A DNA stretch of 35,815 nucleotides from Sporosarcina psychrophila (GCA_020742515.1 DYWT01000154.1:1-35815), one strand, 5' to 3'; positions 24,842 through 31,917 are shown, numbered from the stretch's first letter. Numbers and translations are program-made. Notes: a model not told the origin generated them from the sequence alone.

Positions 24842-24859
24842 AATGTATTATTATTCATT
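24842..24859. promoter_or_regulatory. ARG box (AhrC/ArgR operator) at argH
   Basis: On the minus strand AATGAATAATAATACATT matches the ArgR/AhrC consensus AATGAATAATTATTCATT at 16 of 18 positions. It lies between the -10 box and the argH start codon, where bound repressor would block transcription. Binding is inferred. Confidence 0.82.
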
Positions 24860-24866
24860 TATATGT

Positions 24867-24895
24867 ATTATAAGTATCATTCTACACGATTGCAA
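24867..24895 (-). promoter_or_regulatory. Sigma-A promoter of argH
   Basis: On the minus strand TTGCAA (24890-24895) and TATAAT (24867-24872) are 17 bases apart, eight bases upstream of the ARG box. Confidence 0.82.
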
Positions 24896-25091
24896 CAATC
24901 AATAGAGCAACTTGCGTGTACTCTCTACAGAACTATACTATAATTTCATACTTTCTACGTATTCTCCTAAAATCGAGATGCTTTATTCTAAAAAGATGTA
25001 GTATAGGTAACATCGACGATTCACCTTCGTTATATACTAGTAGAGACACGATTGCCGTAAGTAGTATAAACAACACGATGAGGTGAGTGTG

Positions 25092-25994
25092 ATGAAAAAA
25101 AAGCCGATATATGTTGAAATATCGATTCATGCGGAGATTGAAAAAGTGTGGGACGCATCGCAAAAACCGGATATGCACGAACAATGGGATTTACGTTTCT
25201 CTTCAATTACCTATTTGCCAAAAGAAGAAGGCCAGCCACAGCAGTTTGTGTATTCACGAACAGCCGGTCCTTTTATCAACGTGGAAGGCTGGGGGAAAAG
25301 TGTTGGAACGTTCCACAAGGATGATGGCACGCGATCGTCTTCCCTTCAATTCGGTACGGAGCAATGCATCTCCCCTATCCGAGAAGGACGCGGCTTTTGG
25401 AAATATGAACCTCAAAAAGAAGGCGTGAAATTTTTAACGCAGTATGATTACGACGTCAATTTTGGCCGTGTTGGCGAAGTCATTGATAATCTGGCTTTTC
25501 GCCCGCTTATCGGCTGGGCAACCGCGCTTAGTTTTGATGTGTTAAAGCGATGGCTTGAACGAGGCGAAGCCCCCCGCTCACAATACATGCGATTTTTCAG
25601 TACCTATTTAATGACGCTATTATTTGCATTCATTTGGATCTACCAAGGACTCGTTCCTAAAATTATCGGAATGCATGAAGAAGAAAGGGCGATGATCGGG
25701 AGCGGTTTGGAATTATCGGAGAAAGGAATTACGACGTCGGTACTGCTAATTGGTATTGCAGAGGTGCTACTCGGAATCAGTTGGCTACTTTATCGAAATA
25801 AGAAGCATTTATTCACATTGCAGCTGATTTTATTTCCGTTATTGACGATAGCGGCAATCATTGCTGTACCGGCATCTGCAATCCATCCATTCAACCCGCT
25901 AACGTTCAATTTATCACTGATTGTTCTTTCTCTTATTGGGTTATTCATAAGTAAAGATGTTCCTTCAGCAAGAAGCTGTAAACGAAAAAGGTGA
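25092..25994 (+). CDS. yndG: SRPBCC-like domain plus DoxX-like membrane domain protein (YndG-like)
   Basis: The 300-residue product has an N-terminal cytosolic domain (about 1-150) with the SRPBCC/START-like pattern (YVEISIHAEIEKVWDASQ, then DLRFSSITYLP). A DoxX-like membrane part follows with four helices (about 165-186, 212-234, 240-262, 270-288). The ATG at 25092 is preceded by GAGGTGA about five bases upstream; a GTG three codons earlier overlaps that site. It is the first gene of a three-gene set resembling Bacillus yndG-yndH-yndJ, whose role is unknown; a lipid- or small-ligand-related membrane function is only suggested by the domain types. Confidence 0.8.
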   Translation: MKKKPIYVEISIHAEIEKVWDASQKPDMHEQWDLRFSSITYLPKEEGQPQQFVYSRTAGPFINVEGWGKSVGTFHKDDGTRSSSLQFGTEQCISPIREGRGFWKYEPQKEGVKFLTQYDYDVNFGRVGEVIDNLAFRPLIGWATALSFDVLKRWLERGEAPRSQYMRFFSTYLMTLLFAFIWIYQGLVPKIIGMHEEERAMIGSGLELSEKGITTSVLLIGIAEVLLGISWLLYRNKKHLFTLQLILFPLLTIAAIIAVPASAIHPFNPLTFNLSLIVLSLIGLFISKDVPSARSCKRKR

Positions 25995-26004
25995 GGTGGA
26001 CTTC

Positions 26005-26619
26005 ATGTCAATTTTCAGACAAGCATTGGGTGACGATTTCAATCGGCTACATCCGATGCTACAAAAAAGGTATGACCTGCCGTCAGGTACTTCATTTAAA
26101 GCATCGGGTATTATGAAAAAAATCAGCGGCGGACCGAAATGGATGTATCCGATTTTTCGAGCAGGTGTTAGTTGGAAATTGCTTTTCCCTGAACGGGGAA
26201 AAGACATTCCATTTACAATAACGAATAAAGCGTTTGTTGGAGAGAATGGTGAAAGCCAAGTACATTGGGAACGCATTTTTCATTTCGGAAATAGAAGACG
26301 TTATTTTAATGCGCGTATGAGTTTTGACAAAGAGCGGCTTATCATCCGGGATTACCTTGGTGAACCGTCCCTCCTATATGCTGATTTGGGCTTTCTAGTA
26401 ACAAACAATGGAAGTTTAACGATTAGATCGCTGCGTCAGCGGCTTGTTCTTGGAAAGTTAGAAATTCCATTGCCAAGGATATTTCAAGGGCTTGCAACAA
26501 TCATCGAGCGGTTTGACGATGAATTAGGGCTTTATCATATTCATGTTAGAGTACGGAATCCTTTGATTGGAATTGTTTTCTCGTATGAAGGGATGTTTTC
26601 TACCGATGACGATGCGTAA
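26005..26619 (+). CDS. yndH: DUF4166 family protein (YndH-like)
   Basis: The 204-residue protein fits the DUF4166 family: an N-terminal SIFRQALGDDFNRLHPMLQKR segment, then SGIMKKISGGPKW, and later VHWERIFHFGNRRRYFNA and GLGLYH-type (here ELGLYHIHVRV) strands. The function of the family is unknown; it often appears fused to or next to membrane proteins and NAD-binding proteins. The ATG at 26005 has GGTGAGGTGG five bases upstream; the frame is open 16 codons further back into yndG, but without a ribosome site. It lies 10 bases after yndG and overlaps yndJ, so the three are co-transcribed. Confidence 0.85.
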   Translation: MSIFRQALGDDFNRLHPMLQKRYDLPSGTSFKASGIMKKISGGPKWMYPIFRAGVSWKLLFPERGKDIPFTITNKAFVGENGESQVHWERIFHFGNRRRYFNARMSFDKERLIIRDYLGEPSLLYADLGFLVTNNGSLTIRSLRQRLVLGKLEIPLPRIFQGLATIIERFDDELGLYHIHVRVRNPLIGIVFSYEGMFSTDDDA

Positions 26620-28204
26620 GTTTGCACTCCTACATAGTGTGTTATTTGTTAGTGTAGCCTTTTTCAGCTTGAACCCATGGCCTTTTCTTATGCTAACGAT
26701 CGCGCAACTGGTCTATGTCCCAATCGCAATACATTTCGTTATGGAAAAGGAAAACTGGTTTTCTCAACACTATTATTATTTTGCGATTCCTGCATATCTA
26801 GCGGTAGCGTTATTGCAAATAGTACCTGGCTCAAAGTGGGATGGCCTGCTAGCGGCAATTTATTTAGCGTTCACATTTGTTATCGCCCTGTATGGGTTGA
26901 CTCGGTTTTTCAATAGAGGATTTACGAATCTGGAAGAGTTCACAATTGATGCGGGGCTTGTTTATATATCGCTCGGCGGCGCTTGGTTCTTTGCTTACGT
27001 GACTGGTATTGACACCGGATTCAGCCCACTCATTACATGGTTGACTGGCATTCACTTTCATTATTCCGCATTTTTGCTTCCGATTTTCATTGGCTTACTG
27101 GGGAGGATTTATAAACCACCGTTCTTCAGGATAATGTGTACGATTATTTTAGTATCACCACTTCTTGTTGCGATTGGCATTACATTTTCCAGGTGGATTG
27201 AGCTGCTATCAGTCGGATTATACATTATCGGGTTAAGCGGACTCATTTTTATTGCTTGGAAAACGCCCTTCAAAAACCATGTGCAAAAGTGGCTCATTCG
27301 AATTTCGTTTGGTGCACTCGGAGTGACTATCATCTTTTCGTTGTTATATGCACTTGGCAGTGGCTTCGGGCTTACATCCGTGAACATCGATTTCATGCTT
27401 CGTTTTCACGGTGTCTTGAACTGCTTGGTATTTGCGTTAGTTGGTATTGTCGGGTGGTCTATAACTATCCCGGCTGCAAATTTTCATCCCCCCACTTTTC
27501 CCATCAGTCGTATTCGCGGGAAGCGGGTTATAGGTGAACAGGTTCTAGAAGGCATGTTGCATGAAAAACATCAAGGACTTGTCGACGATATGAAGGTCTA
27601 CGGACCGTCTCTTCAATGCAACACACTCTCCCCGCGGATTATTGATTTCTATGAAAACACCATTGATTACCGGCTATTCGCAACGATTAAATGGCGCTCA
27701 TGGTTTAAGCCGTTTGCATTTGTCTACGAGCTGATGAGCAGAAAAACACAACAGATCCATTTGCCTCTGCATGGCAGACAGGTTGAAATGACTGGAGATG
27801 TTATTGCCCTTCAAGATACGGCGGACAGCAGGGATAAAGTAAGAGCTTGGATTCGTAAAATCGGTCCTGACACCGCTTTCGTCGCACTTTATTCTCAACA
27901 TGAAAATGCTGGCCGAATGTATATGAATATCGCCTTACCGCTGCCATTTTCAACGATGACCGGTATATTGGAATTGCATCAGGTCGGGGACGATTTACAA
28001 CTGACCAGCAAGAAGAAAAGTTCTTATGATTCGGATGTGGGAATTTATCTCTCTTTTCTCTCGAATCAAGCATTCAAGTTGCCGATTGATGAAGACTTTA
28101 GCGTTAGTGACGGAAAAGATGGTTCATTGAGCGCCTGTCATACTATGCGATTATTTTCAATCCCATTTTTAACGATTAGGTATTTAATAAGACACGTCTG
28201 TTGA
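26606..28204 (+). CDS. yndJ: YndJ-like membrane protein with rewritten 3' end
   Basis: The product of about 532 residues has roughly ten transmembrane helices in its first 300 residues and a soluble C-terminal domain (about 310-530), the layout of Bacillus YndJ (PF14158-type). Function is unknown. The ATG at 26606 is chosen for the GAAGGGATG site upstream; it overlaps the yndH stop by 14 bases. The last codons (after TIRYLIR) come from a mobile element inserted at 28192: the present ending is HVC-stop. Joining the flanks across the element restores ...RYLIR-PNPFP-stop, with the old TGA at 28953-28955. So only about five terminal residues were replaced and the protein may still work. Confidence 0.85.
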   Translation: MTMRKFALLHSVLFVSVAFFSLNPWPFLMLTIAQLVYVPIAIHFVMEKENWFSQHYYYFAIPAYLAVALLQIVPGSKWDGLLAAIYLAFTFVIALYGLTRFFNRGFTNLEEFTIDAGLVYISLGGAWFFAYVTGIDTGFSPLITWLTGIHFHYSAFLLPIFIGLLGRIYKPPFFRIMCTIILVSPLLVAIGITFSRWIELLSVGLYIIGLSGLIFIAWKTPFKNHVQKWLIRISFGALGVTIIFSLLYALGSGFGLTSVNIDFMLRFHGVLNCLVFALVGIVGWSITIPAANFHPPTFPISRIRGKRVIGEQVLEGMLHEKHQGLVDDMKVYGPSLQCNTLSPRIIDFYENTIDYRLFATIKWRSWFKPFAFVYELMSRKTQQIHLPLHGRQVEMTGDVIALQDTADSRDKVRAWIRKIGPDTAFVALYSQHENAGRMYMNIALPLPFSTMTGILELHQVGDDLQLTSKKKSSYDSDVGIYLSFLSNQAFKLPIDEDFSVSDGKDGSLSACHTMRLFSIPFLTIRYLIRHVC

Positions 28205-28321
28205 TTAACCACTTATTTGCATAAAACACTAGTGAGAAGGGCTTGATGACCTTCATTTTCACTGGACTATATCCGGCCCGCTTTCGACTAACTATTCATG
28301 ACAGATTTACTGAGGGGTCCT

Positions 28322-28360
28322 AGTGTGGCTAGAAGTGACTCCGTCACTTCTAGCCACACT
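28322..28360. repeat. Perfect 18-bp hairpin with TCC triloop inside the element
   Basis: AGTGTGGCTAGAAGTGAC (28322-28339), loop TCC, and the exact complement GTCACTTCTAGCCACACT (28343-28360). There is no T-tract, so it is not an ordinary terminator. Confidence 0.9.
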
Positions 28361-28472
28361 CATTTCAGTAATACTGTTGCGAATAGTTGCCTGTCACGTT
28401 CCTACAATGTTCAAGTGAAAAGTGCAGTTGTTTTGGAAGAAAAGAATAGATGGCACTCAATGAAGAGTGTAA

Positions 28473-28498
28473 GTGCCCGAAGATGCAATTTCGGGCAC
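28473..28498. repeat. Hairpin with GATGCAAT loop (copy 1)
   Basis: GTGCCCGAA (28473-28481), loop GATGCAAT, TTCGGGCAC (28490-28498): a perfect 9-bp stem. Its loop-proximal core AAGATGCAATTT recurs, inverted, in the next hairpin. Confidence 0.85.
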
Positions 28499-28623
28499 TC
28501 TAGTACTTTGTACAATGTGTTCCTTGCTTACTCTTAGTAAAGATTATGCATCTAATTCATGTGATGTCTTATAGAAAGTGACACTTCTTTTATAATAAAA
28601 GAAATATCCATATAGAAAGCATC

Positions 28624-28654
28624 AGCCGCCCAAATTGCATCTTTGGCGGCTTTT
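28624..28654. repeat. Hairpin with the same loop on the other strand (copy 2), terminator-like
   Basis: AGCCGCC-C-AAA (28624-28634), loop TTGCATC, TTT-GGCGGCT (28642-28651), then TTTT-CT on the plus strand. On the minus strand the loop core reads AAGATGCAATTT, identical to copy 1 although the stems differ. It may act as a terminator on the plus strand. Confidence 0.75.
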
Positions 28655-28747
28655 CTCCAGTTAAGAAGCCAGCTATTCTTTCGTCCCAAAAAGCTTCAGC
28701 ACTCTGTGTACTTATGCATTTGGAGCGCGACGGATGAAGGGCCACCA

Positions 28748-28822
28748 TACGATTACCGGAAAAAGTGTGTAGGGATGCGACAAAGTCGCATCCCTACACA
28801 TCCTGACATCTCGGTAATCGTA
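28748..28822. repeat. Nested hairpin: outer 11-bp and inner 16-bp perfect stems
   Basis: Outer arms TACGATTACCG (28748-28758) and CGGTAATCGTA (28812-28822) enclose an inner stem TGTGTAGGGATGCGAC (28766-28781), loop AAA, GTCGCATCCCTACACA (28785-28800). Both stems are perfect, making a long cruciform-capable structure near the right end of the element. Confidence 0.88.
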
Positions 28823-28951
28823 ATAGAAGTCATTCAATCCAAAGCGATCCAAAAGCGCAACTATACAAGTAGTGGCTAGGGGGTAATCCAGTTATTCACT
28901 GGTTACTTTTGGTTAATCAACAGACGTGTTAATAAGACCGAATCCTTTTCC

Positions 28952-28980
28952 TTGAAGTCTAAATTTAGCAATGTTACAAT
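28952..28980 (+). promoter_or_regulatory. Sigma-A promoter of the CDF transporter leader
   Basis: TTGAAG (28952-28957) and TACAAT (28975-28980) are 17 bases apart, with TG before the -10 (TGTTACAAT). It lies 22 bases beyond the mobile element and about 140 bases upstream of the transporter gene, so transcripts carry a long leader. Confidence 0.75.
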
Positions 28981-29012
28981 TAAAAAACGTCTTAATTTAG
29001 CGAGTGATTGAT

Positions 29013-29060
29013 ATGAATGCATTTCACCGATACGATTATACGAATACCCTGAAACCTTGA
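29013..29060 (+). CDS. Short leader peptide ORF (15 residues) ending Pro-UGA
   Basis: ATG at 29013, with GAGTGA about five bases upstream, opens a frame reading MNAFHRYDYTNTLKP and stopping at TGA (29058-29060). The stop codon falls inside the left arm of the following terminator stem. A ribosome at the end of this ORF would therefore mask that arm and favour read-through into the transporter gene. The ending Lys-Pro-UGA recalls leader peptides such as TnaC, where Pro-UGA stalls termination; that parallel is inference. It could alternatively be an independent tiny protein. Confidence 0.45.
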   Translation: MNAFHRYDYTNTLKP

Positions 29061-29082
29061 CAGAAGCCTGTCAAGGTTTTTT
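29052..29082 (+). terminator. Leader terminator (attenuator) upstream of the CDF gene
   Basis: AAACCTTGACAG (29052-29063), loop AAGC, and CTGTCAAGGTTT (29068-29079) form a 12-bp perfect stem followed by a T6 tract (29077-29082). It lies between the only visible promoter and the transporter gene, so the gene should depend on read-through. Confidence 0.9.
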
Positions 29083-29098
29083 GTTTCCCTTGGGAAAC
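29083..29098. promoter_or_regulatory. GTTTCCC-TT-GGGAAAC palindrome, candidate DtxR/MntR-type site
   Basis: A perfect 7-bp inverted repeat with a TT centre between the attenuator and the ribosome site of the transporter gene. Size and symmetry resemble DtxR/MntR-family operators (TTTGCCTTAAGGxAAA-like), which would suit a metal exporter, but the position downstream of the terminator is odd. It may instead be an RNA hairpin. Confidence 0.4.
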
Positions 29099-29121
29099 AT
29101 ATCAATAGGAGGTCATCATTG

Positions 29122-30024
29122 ATGAATAAACATAGTCATGCAAGTGCTTCAATAATTGCCGTCTGGATAAGTTTAATCAGCAATATCCTCCTAACGGGAA
29201 TTAAACTTGTTGTGGGCTTTCTTTTTCAAAGTCCCGTTCTTCTAGCTGATGGTTTCCATAACGCCGGCGATGTGATTGCCAGTGGTGCTGCCTTAACTTC
29301 AATGCGAATATCCAAGCGGCCCGCAGATGATGACCATCCTTATGGACATGGGAAAGCAGAAGTAATCAGCTCTGCCATTGTCGCACTTATTTTAGGGATT
29401 GCCGCGATTTATATTGCATATGAAGCGGTTTCTGCGCTTTTTGCAGAACCGGCAAAAGCCAGTTTAATCGCTTTGCTAACTGCCTTCATTTCTCTTATTT
29501 GGAAGCATGCCTTGTATGTCTATACGATTCGGATTGGTAAATTGGCTAATAGTAAAGGGTTAATTGCAACTGCGTATGATCATTTAGCGGATGTCTACGC
29601 TTCCCTTGCAGCTGTCTTGGGAATCGGGCTTGCACTCATTGGTGATTTGTATAATATCCACTTCCTAGCTTACGGTGACCCTGTTGCGGGTATCATTGTG
29701 TCGTTTTTAGTACTGAAACTTGCGTATGAAATTGGGAAAGAAGCAATGGACGTCCTTATGGAAAAAAATATAAGTCAGGATAGACTGGATGAATTCGCTG
29801 CTTTAATCATGACTATTCCCGAAGTGAAACGCATTGACCGTTTACGTGCAAGAGAACATGGTCATTATATTTTGGTGGATCTGCGTGTAGGCGCTCCTGG
29901 TGAAATGACAATCCAAGAAGGACATGACGTTGCTCATAAAATCAGAGACACCATAATGGATCAAAATGAAGATGTGGATGAAGTTTTGATTCATTTGAAT
30001 CCTTGGTATGAAGAGGATGAATAA
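29122..30024 (+). CDS. Cation diffusion facilitator (CDF) metal efflux transporter
   Basis: The 300-residue product has the CDF layout: six membrane helices (about 9-32, 38-58, 80-102, 115-136, 155-175, 185-205) and a cytosolic C-terminal ferredoxin-like domain (about 212-295, with DRLRAREHGHYILVDLRVG and the terminal VLIHLNP). The transport-site pairs are HNAGD in helix 2 (H46/D50) and DHLAD in helix 5 (D153/D157); DDDHPYGHGKAE follows helix 2 as usual. It exports divalent metal for proton, perhaps manganese or zinc or iron; the similarity is to Bacillus YeaB/MneP-type proteins. The ATG at 29122 has AGGAGGT eight bases upstream; a TTG one codon earlier is possible. An attenuator-like leader precedes it. 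Confidence 0.93.
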   Translation: MNKHSHASASIIAVWISLISNILLTGIKLVVGFLFQSPVLLADGFHNAGDVIASGAALTSMRISKRPADDDHPYGHGKAEVISSAIVALILGIAAIYIAYEAVSALFAEPAKASLIALLTAFISLIWKHALYVYTIRIGKLANSKGLIATAYDHLADVYASLAAVLGIGLALIGDLYNIHFLAYGDPVAGIIVSFLVLKLAYEIGKEAMDVLMEKNISQDRLDEFAALIMTIPEVKRIDRLRAREHGHYILVDLRVGAPGEMTIQEGHDVAHKIRDTIMDQNEDVDEVLIHLNPWYEEDE

Positions 30025-30152
30025 CGCGACCCCCATTTAGCTTGGACGAGTAGGAGAGAGGACTAGCGTCGTAGCTGTTCAATGGAGCTCTTTCCTTCAA
30101 TTATGAGGGTAACGTTTCCATCGCCCAAGGTTATAAAATTACCTGGACAAAT

Positions 30153-30190
30153 AAAATTGCGTAGCCGTCAAATGACAGCTACGCAATTTT
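30153..30190. terminator. Bidirectional intrinsic terminator
   Basis: AAAATTGCGTAGC (30153-30165) and GCTACGCAATTTT (30178-30190) form a 13-bp perfect stem with T-tracts on both strands, between the convergent CDF and LCP genes. Confidence 0.93.
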
Positions 30191-30202
30191 AATGATGGTA
30201 AC

Positions 30203-31192
30203 CTATTCCTTTGTCTCCAGCGAATCAGCCTTATCCAATTCGGTAGTAGCTGTCTCTTCTTCCGTTGATAAAAACTGTTGTAAAGCTTGTTTGTTTTTCT
30301 CAAAATCGATACTAAGAACCGCTCCAGCCGCCACCCGCTTATCTTCAAAAGAGTTTTCAACAGGAATACGCAACGTCTCTATTTTTTCAGACTTACCAAT
30401 AAGTAAACCTTTACCGATTGTAAGGATTGTCCGACTATCGACATTTGTATTAATGTAAGGCTCCACAACACCGAGTAACTTTGGCAAATTCATTATACTA
30501 TGAATGCTGACGGCTTGTTCTTTCAATTTTGACAATGCTTCCTGCTGGCGTTCCACCCGTCCAAAATCACTTTGAATGTCATGACGGAAACGCACATAAC
30601 CAAGTAGTTGCTCTCCATTCAAAACTTGTTCTCCAGGCTGTAATGTCATTCCGATTCCATGAGACATGGCGTAAGGAATATCAACTTCTATTCCATCAGG
30701 GGCTATAACATCTACAATTTTTGAAAACCCGGTAAAGTCAACAATCGCATAGGAATGAATATCCACGTCAAAGTTTTCTTTAATCGTCTTCCTTACAAGC
30801 TCCGGGCCTCCAATGGAAAAGGCGGCATTTATTTTATGGTACCCGTGATCTGGGATATCCACATAGGTGTCTCTCATAATAGAAACGAGTTTCATCTGGT
30901 GACTCGTTTGATTATAATGAGCAATCATTAACGTATCGGCTCTTGCATCTTCATCCCCCCGGGAGTCACTACCCAATAACAGAACATTAATTTCACCAAA
31001 CTGAGGATCCGCACCTTCAAATTCCTCAAACAACGTTTCATCTTCATTTTCCATTCCTTCTTTTGCCAAAGACAATCCGCTATAATACTGGGTTACTGCA
31101 TATACAATCCCCACTGACAAAATCAGTGCAGTTACAATTAAGAAGTTCCGTAGTCCCTTATTTTTCTTTTTTCTTCGTTCGCTTCTCTTCAT
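30203..31192 (-). CDS. LytR-CpsA-Psr (LCP) family wall-polymer transferase
   Basis: The 329-residue protein has a very basic cytosolic start (MKRSERRKKKNKG), one membrane anchor (about 15-36) and an extracellular LCP domain (about 65-235). Family residues are visible: INVLLLGSDSRGDEDARADTLMI (with the Arg/Asp pyrophosphate site), VSIMRDTYVDIP, KINAAFSIGGP, and YVRFRHDIQSDFGRVERQQ. LCP enzymes transfer undecaprenyl-linked polymers such as teichoic acids onto peptidoglycan. GGTGG lies eight bases before the ATG. It begins 30 bases after the XRE/DUF1232 gene and is probably co-transcribed with it. The C-terminal tail is acidic and low in complexity. Confidence 0.95.
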   Translation of the reverse strand: MKRSERRKKKNKGLRNFLIVTALILSVGIVYAVTQYYSGLSLAKEGMENEDETLFEEFEGADPQFGEINVLLLGSDSRGDEDARADTLMIAHYNQTSHQMKLVSIMRDTYVDIPDHGYHKINAAFSIGGPELVRKTIKENFDVDIHSYAIVDFTGFSKIVDVIAPDGIEVDIPYAMSHGIGMTLQPGEQVLNGEQLLGYVRFRHDIQSDFGRVERQQEALSKLKEQAVSIHSIMNLPKLLGVVEPYINTNVDSRTILTIGKGLLIGKSEKIETLRIPVENSFEDKRVAAGAVLSIDFEKNKQALQQFLSTEEETATTELDKADSLETKE

Positions 31193-31222
31193 AAGTTAAT
31201 CCACCTATCGCTTTAATCTATG

Positions 31223-31867
31223 TCAGTTCTTTGCTAATGAATTTGAAGCAAGTTGTACTGCAATCGCATCATCCAAATATCCAATGGCAAATAGATAATC
31301 AGGAATAACATCTAAAGGAATAATAAAATACAATAGCGCACTACCAATTATTGCAAGTTCATAGGGAGTACCATTCCCCAGATGAAATTTCTTGTATAGA
31401 TCCTTCATCTGACTAATAAGCGGCCCTATGCTGCCTACACTTTCAAGCTTCTTTCCGAATCCATTGAGAATTTCGTTTTTTCCTTCTGCCGTTTGAACAT
31501 ACTGTTCGTACTTTGCTAATTTTTGTTCAATAACAGCTTCTGATACGTTTTGATCCGCCACGTCCGAAGAAACGAAAACGTCTTGAAGTATATCTACATA
31601 TGTATGATTTTTCAGCAGACTTTTTTCCTGTATCTGTTCAATAGGATAACCAGCGGCTTCGACCAGATCGGCCAAAGGTACTTCTAGACAGCATGCAAAT
31701 CGTTCTAAATGTTGCAAGTTTGCTCTTCTTTTCCCATTTATCACTCGTGAAATAGTTGCTGTATCAATTTCACTAAGTTCACTAAGTTTTCTCATCGACA
31801 TTGAACGCTCTTTTAATAATTCCCTTAGCAATAAACCAAGAGACAGATTGATGATGTCTTTAGCCAT
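31223..31867 (-). CDS. XRE-type HTH regulator fused to a DUF1232 membrane segment
   Basis: The 214-residue product joins an N-terminal XRE helix-turn-helix (about 8-62; RKLSELSEIDTATISRVINGKRR), a helical middle (about 80-150) and a C-terminal DUF1232 segment (about 160-205; ALLYFIIPLDVIPDYLFAIGYLDDA), which is hydrophobic and membrane-associated in YkvA-like proteins. A DNA-binding domain tethered to a membrane-type domain suggests an envelope-sensing regulator; that is inference. AAAGGAG lies six bases before the ATG at 31867; the longer frame (31909) has no such site. Its promoter -35 box lies in a palindrome, indicating autoregulation. The LCP gene follows. Confidence 0.88.
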   Translation of the reverse strand: MAKDIINLSLGLLLRELLKERSMSMRKLSELSEIDTATISRVINGKRRANLQHLERFACCLEVPLADLVEAAGYPIEQIQEKSLLKNHTYVDILQDVFVSSDVADQNVSEAVIEQKLAKYEQYVQTAEGKNEILNGFGKKLESVGSIGPLISQMKDLYKKFHLGNGTPYELAIIGSALLYFIIPLDVIPDYLFAIGYLDDAIAVQLASNSLAKN

Positions 31868-31917
31868 GATCAATTCTCCTTTCCATGAAGCTAATCGTGA
31901 ATAAGACACTATGGAGA

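Larger units (their letters stand above)
28192..28929. mobile_element. 738-bp non-coding insertion element with 20-bp terminal inverted repeats (MITE-like)
   Basis: The left end ACACGTCTGTTGATTAACCA (28192-28211) is the exact reverse complement of the right end (28910-28929). Flanking direct repeats TAATAAG (28185-28191 and 28930-28936) make a 7-bp target duplication. If the ends are read one base further in (19-bp repeats starting CAC), the duplication becomes TTAATAAGA, 9 bp. Removing the element restores the natural yndJ reading frame end. No transposase or other convincing gene lies within; the two open frames of 78-79 codons run across the hairpins. The interior instead holds several strong hairpins (28231-28263, 28322-28360, 28473-28498, 28624-28654, 28748-28822, 28884-28905). 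It looks like a non-autonomous element moved by a transposase in trans; its family is not recognised. Confidence 0.85.

Noticed and set aside
24933..25184. 83-codon minus-strand frame upstream of argH
   Set aside because: It overlaps the start of yndG, has no ribosome site and a composition typical of a shadow frame.
28298..28879. Two plus-strand open frames of 78-79 codons inside the mobile element
   Set aside because: They read straight through perfect hairpins, lack ribosome sites and resemble no transposase or cargo protein.
28981..29121. yybP-ykoY manganese riboswitch or other known aptamer in the CDF leader
   Set aside because: The conserved cores of the manganese aptamer are absent; only a short ORF, a terminator and a palindrome are seen.
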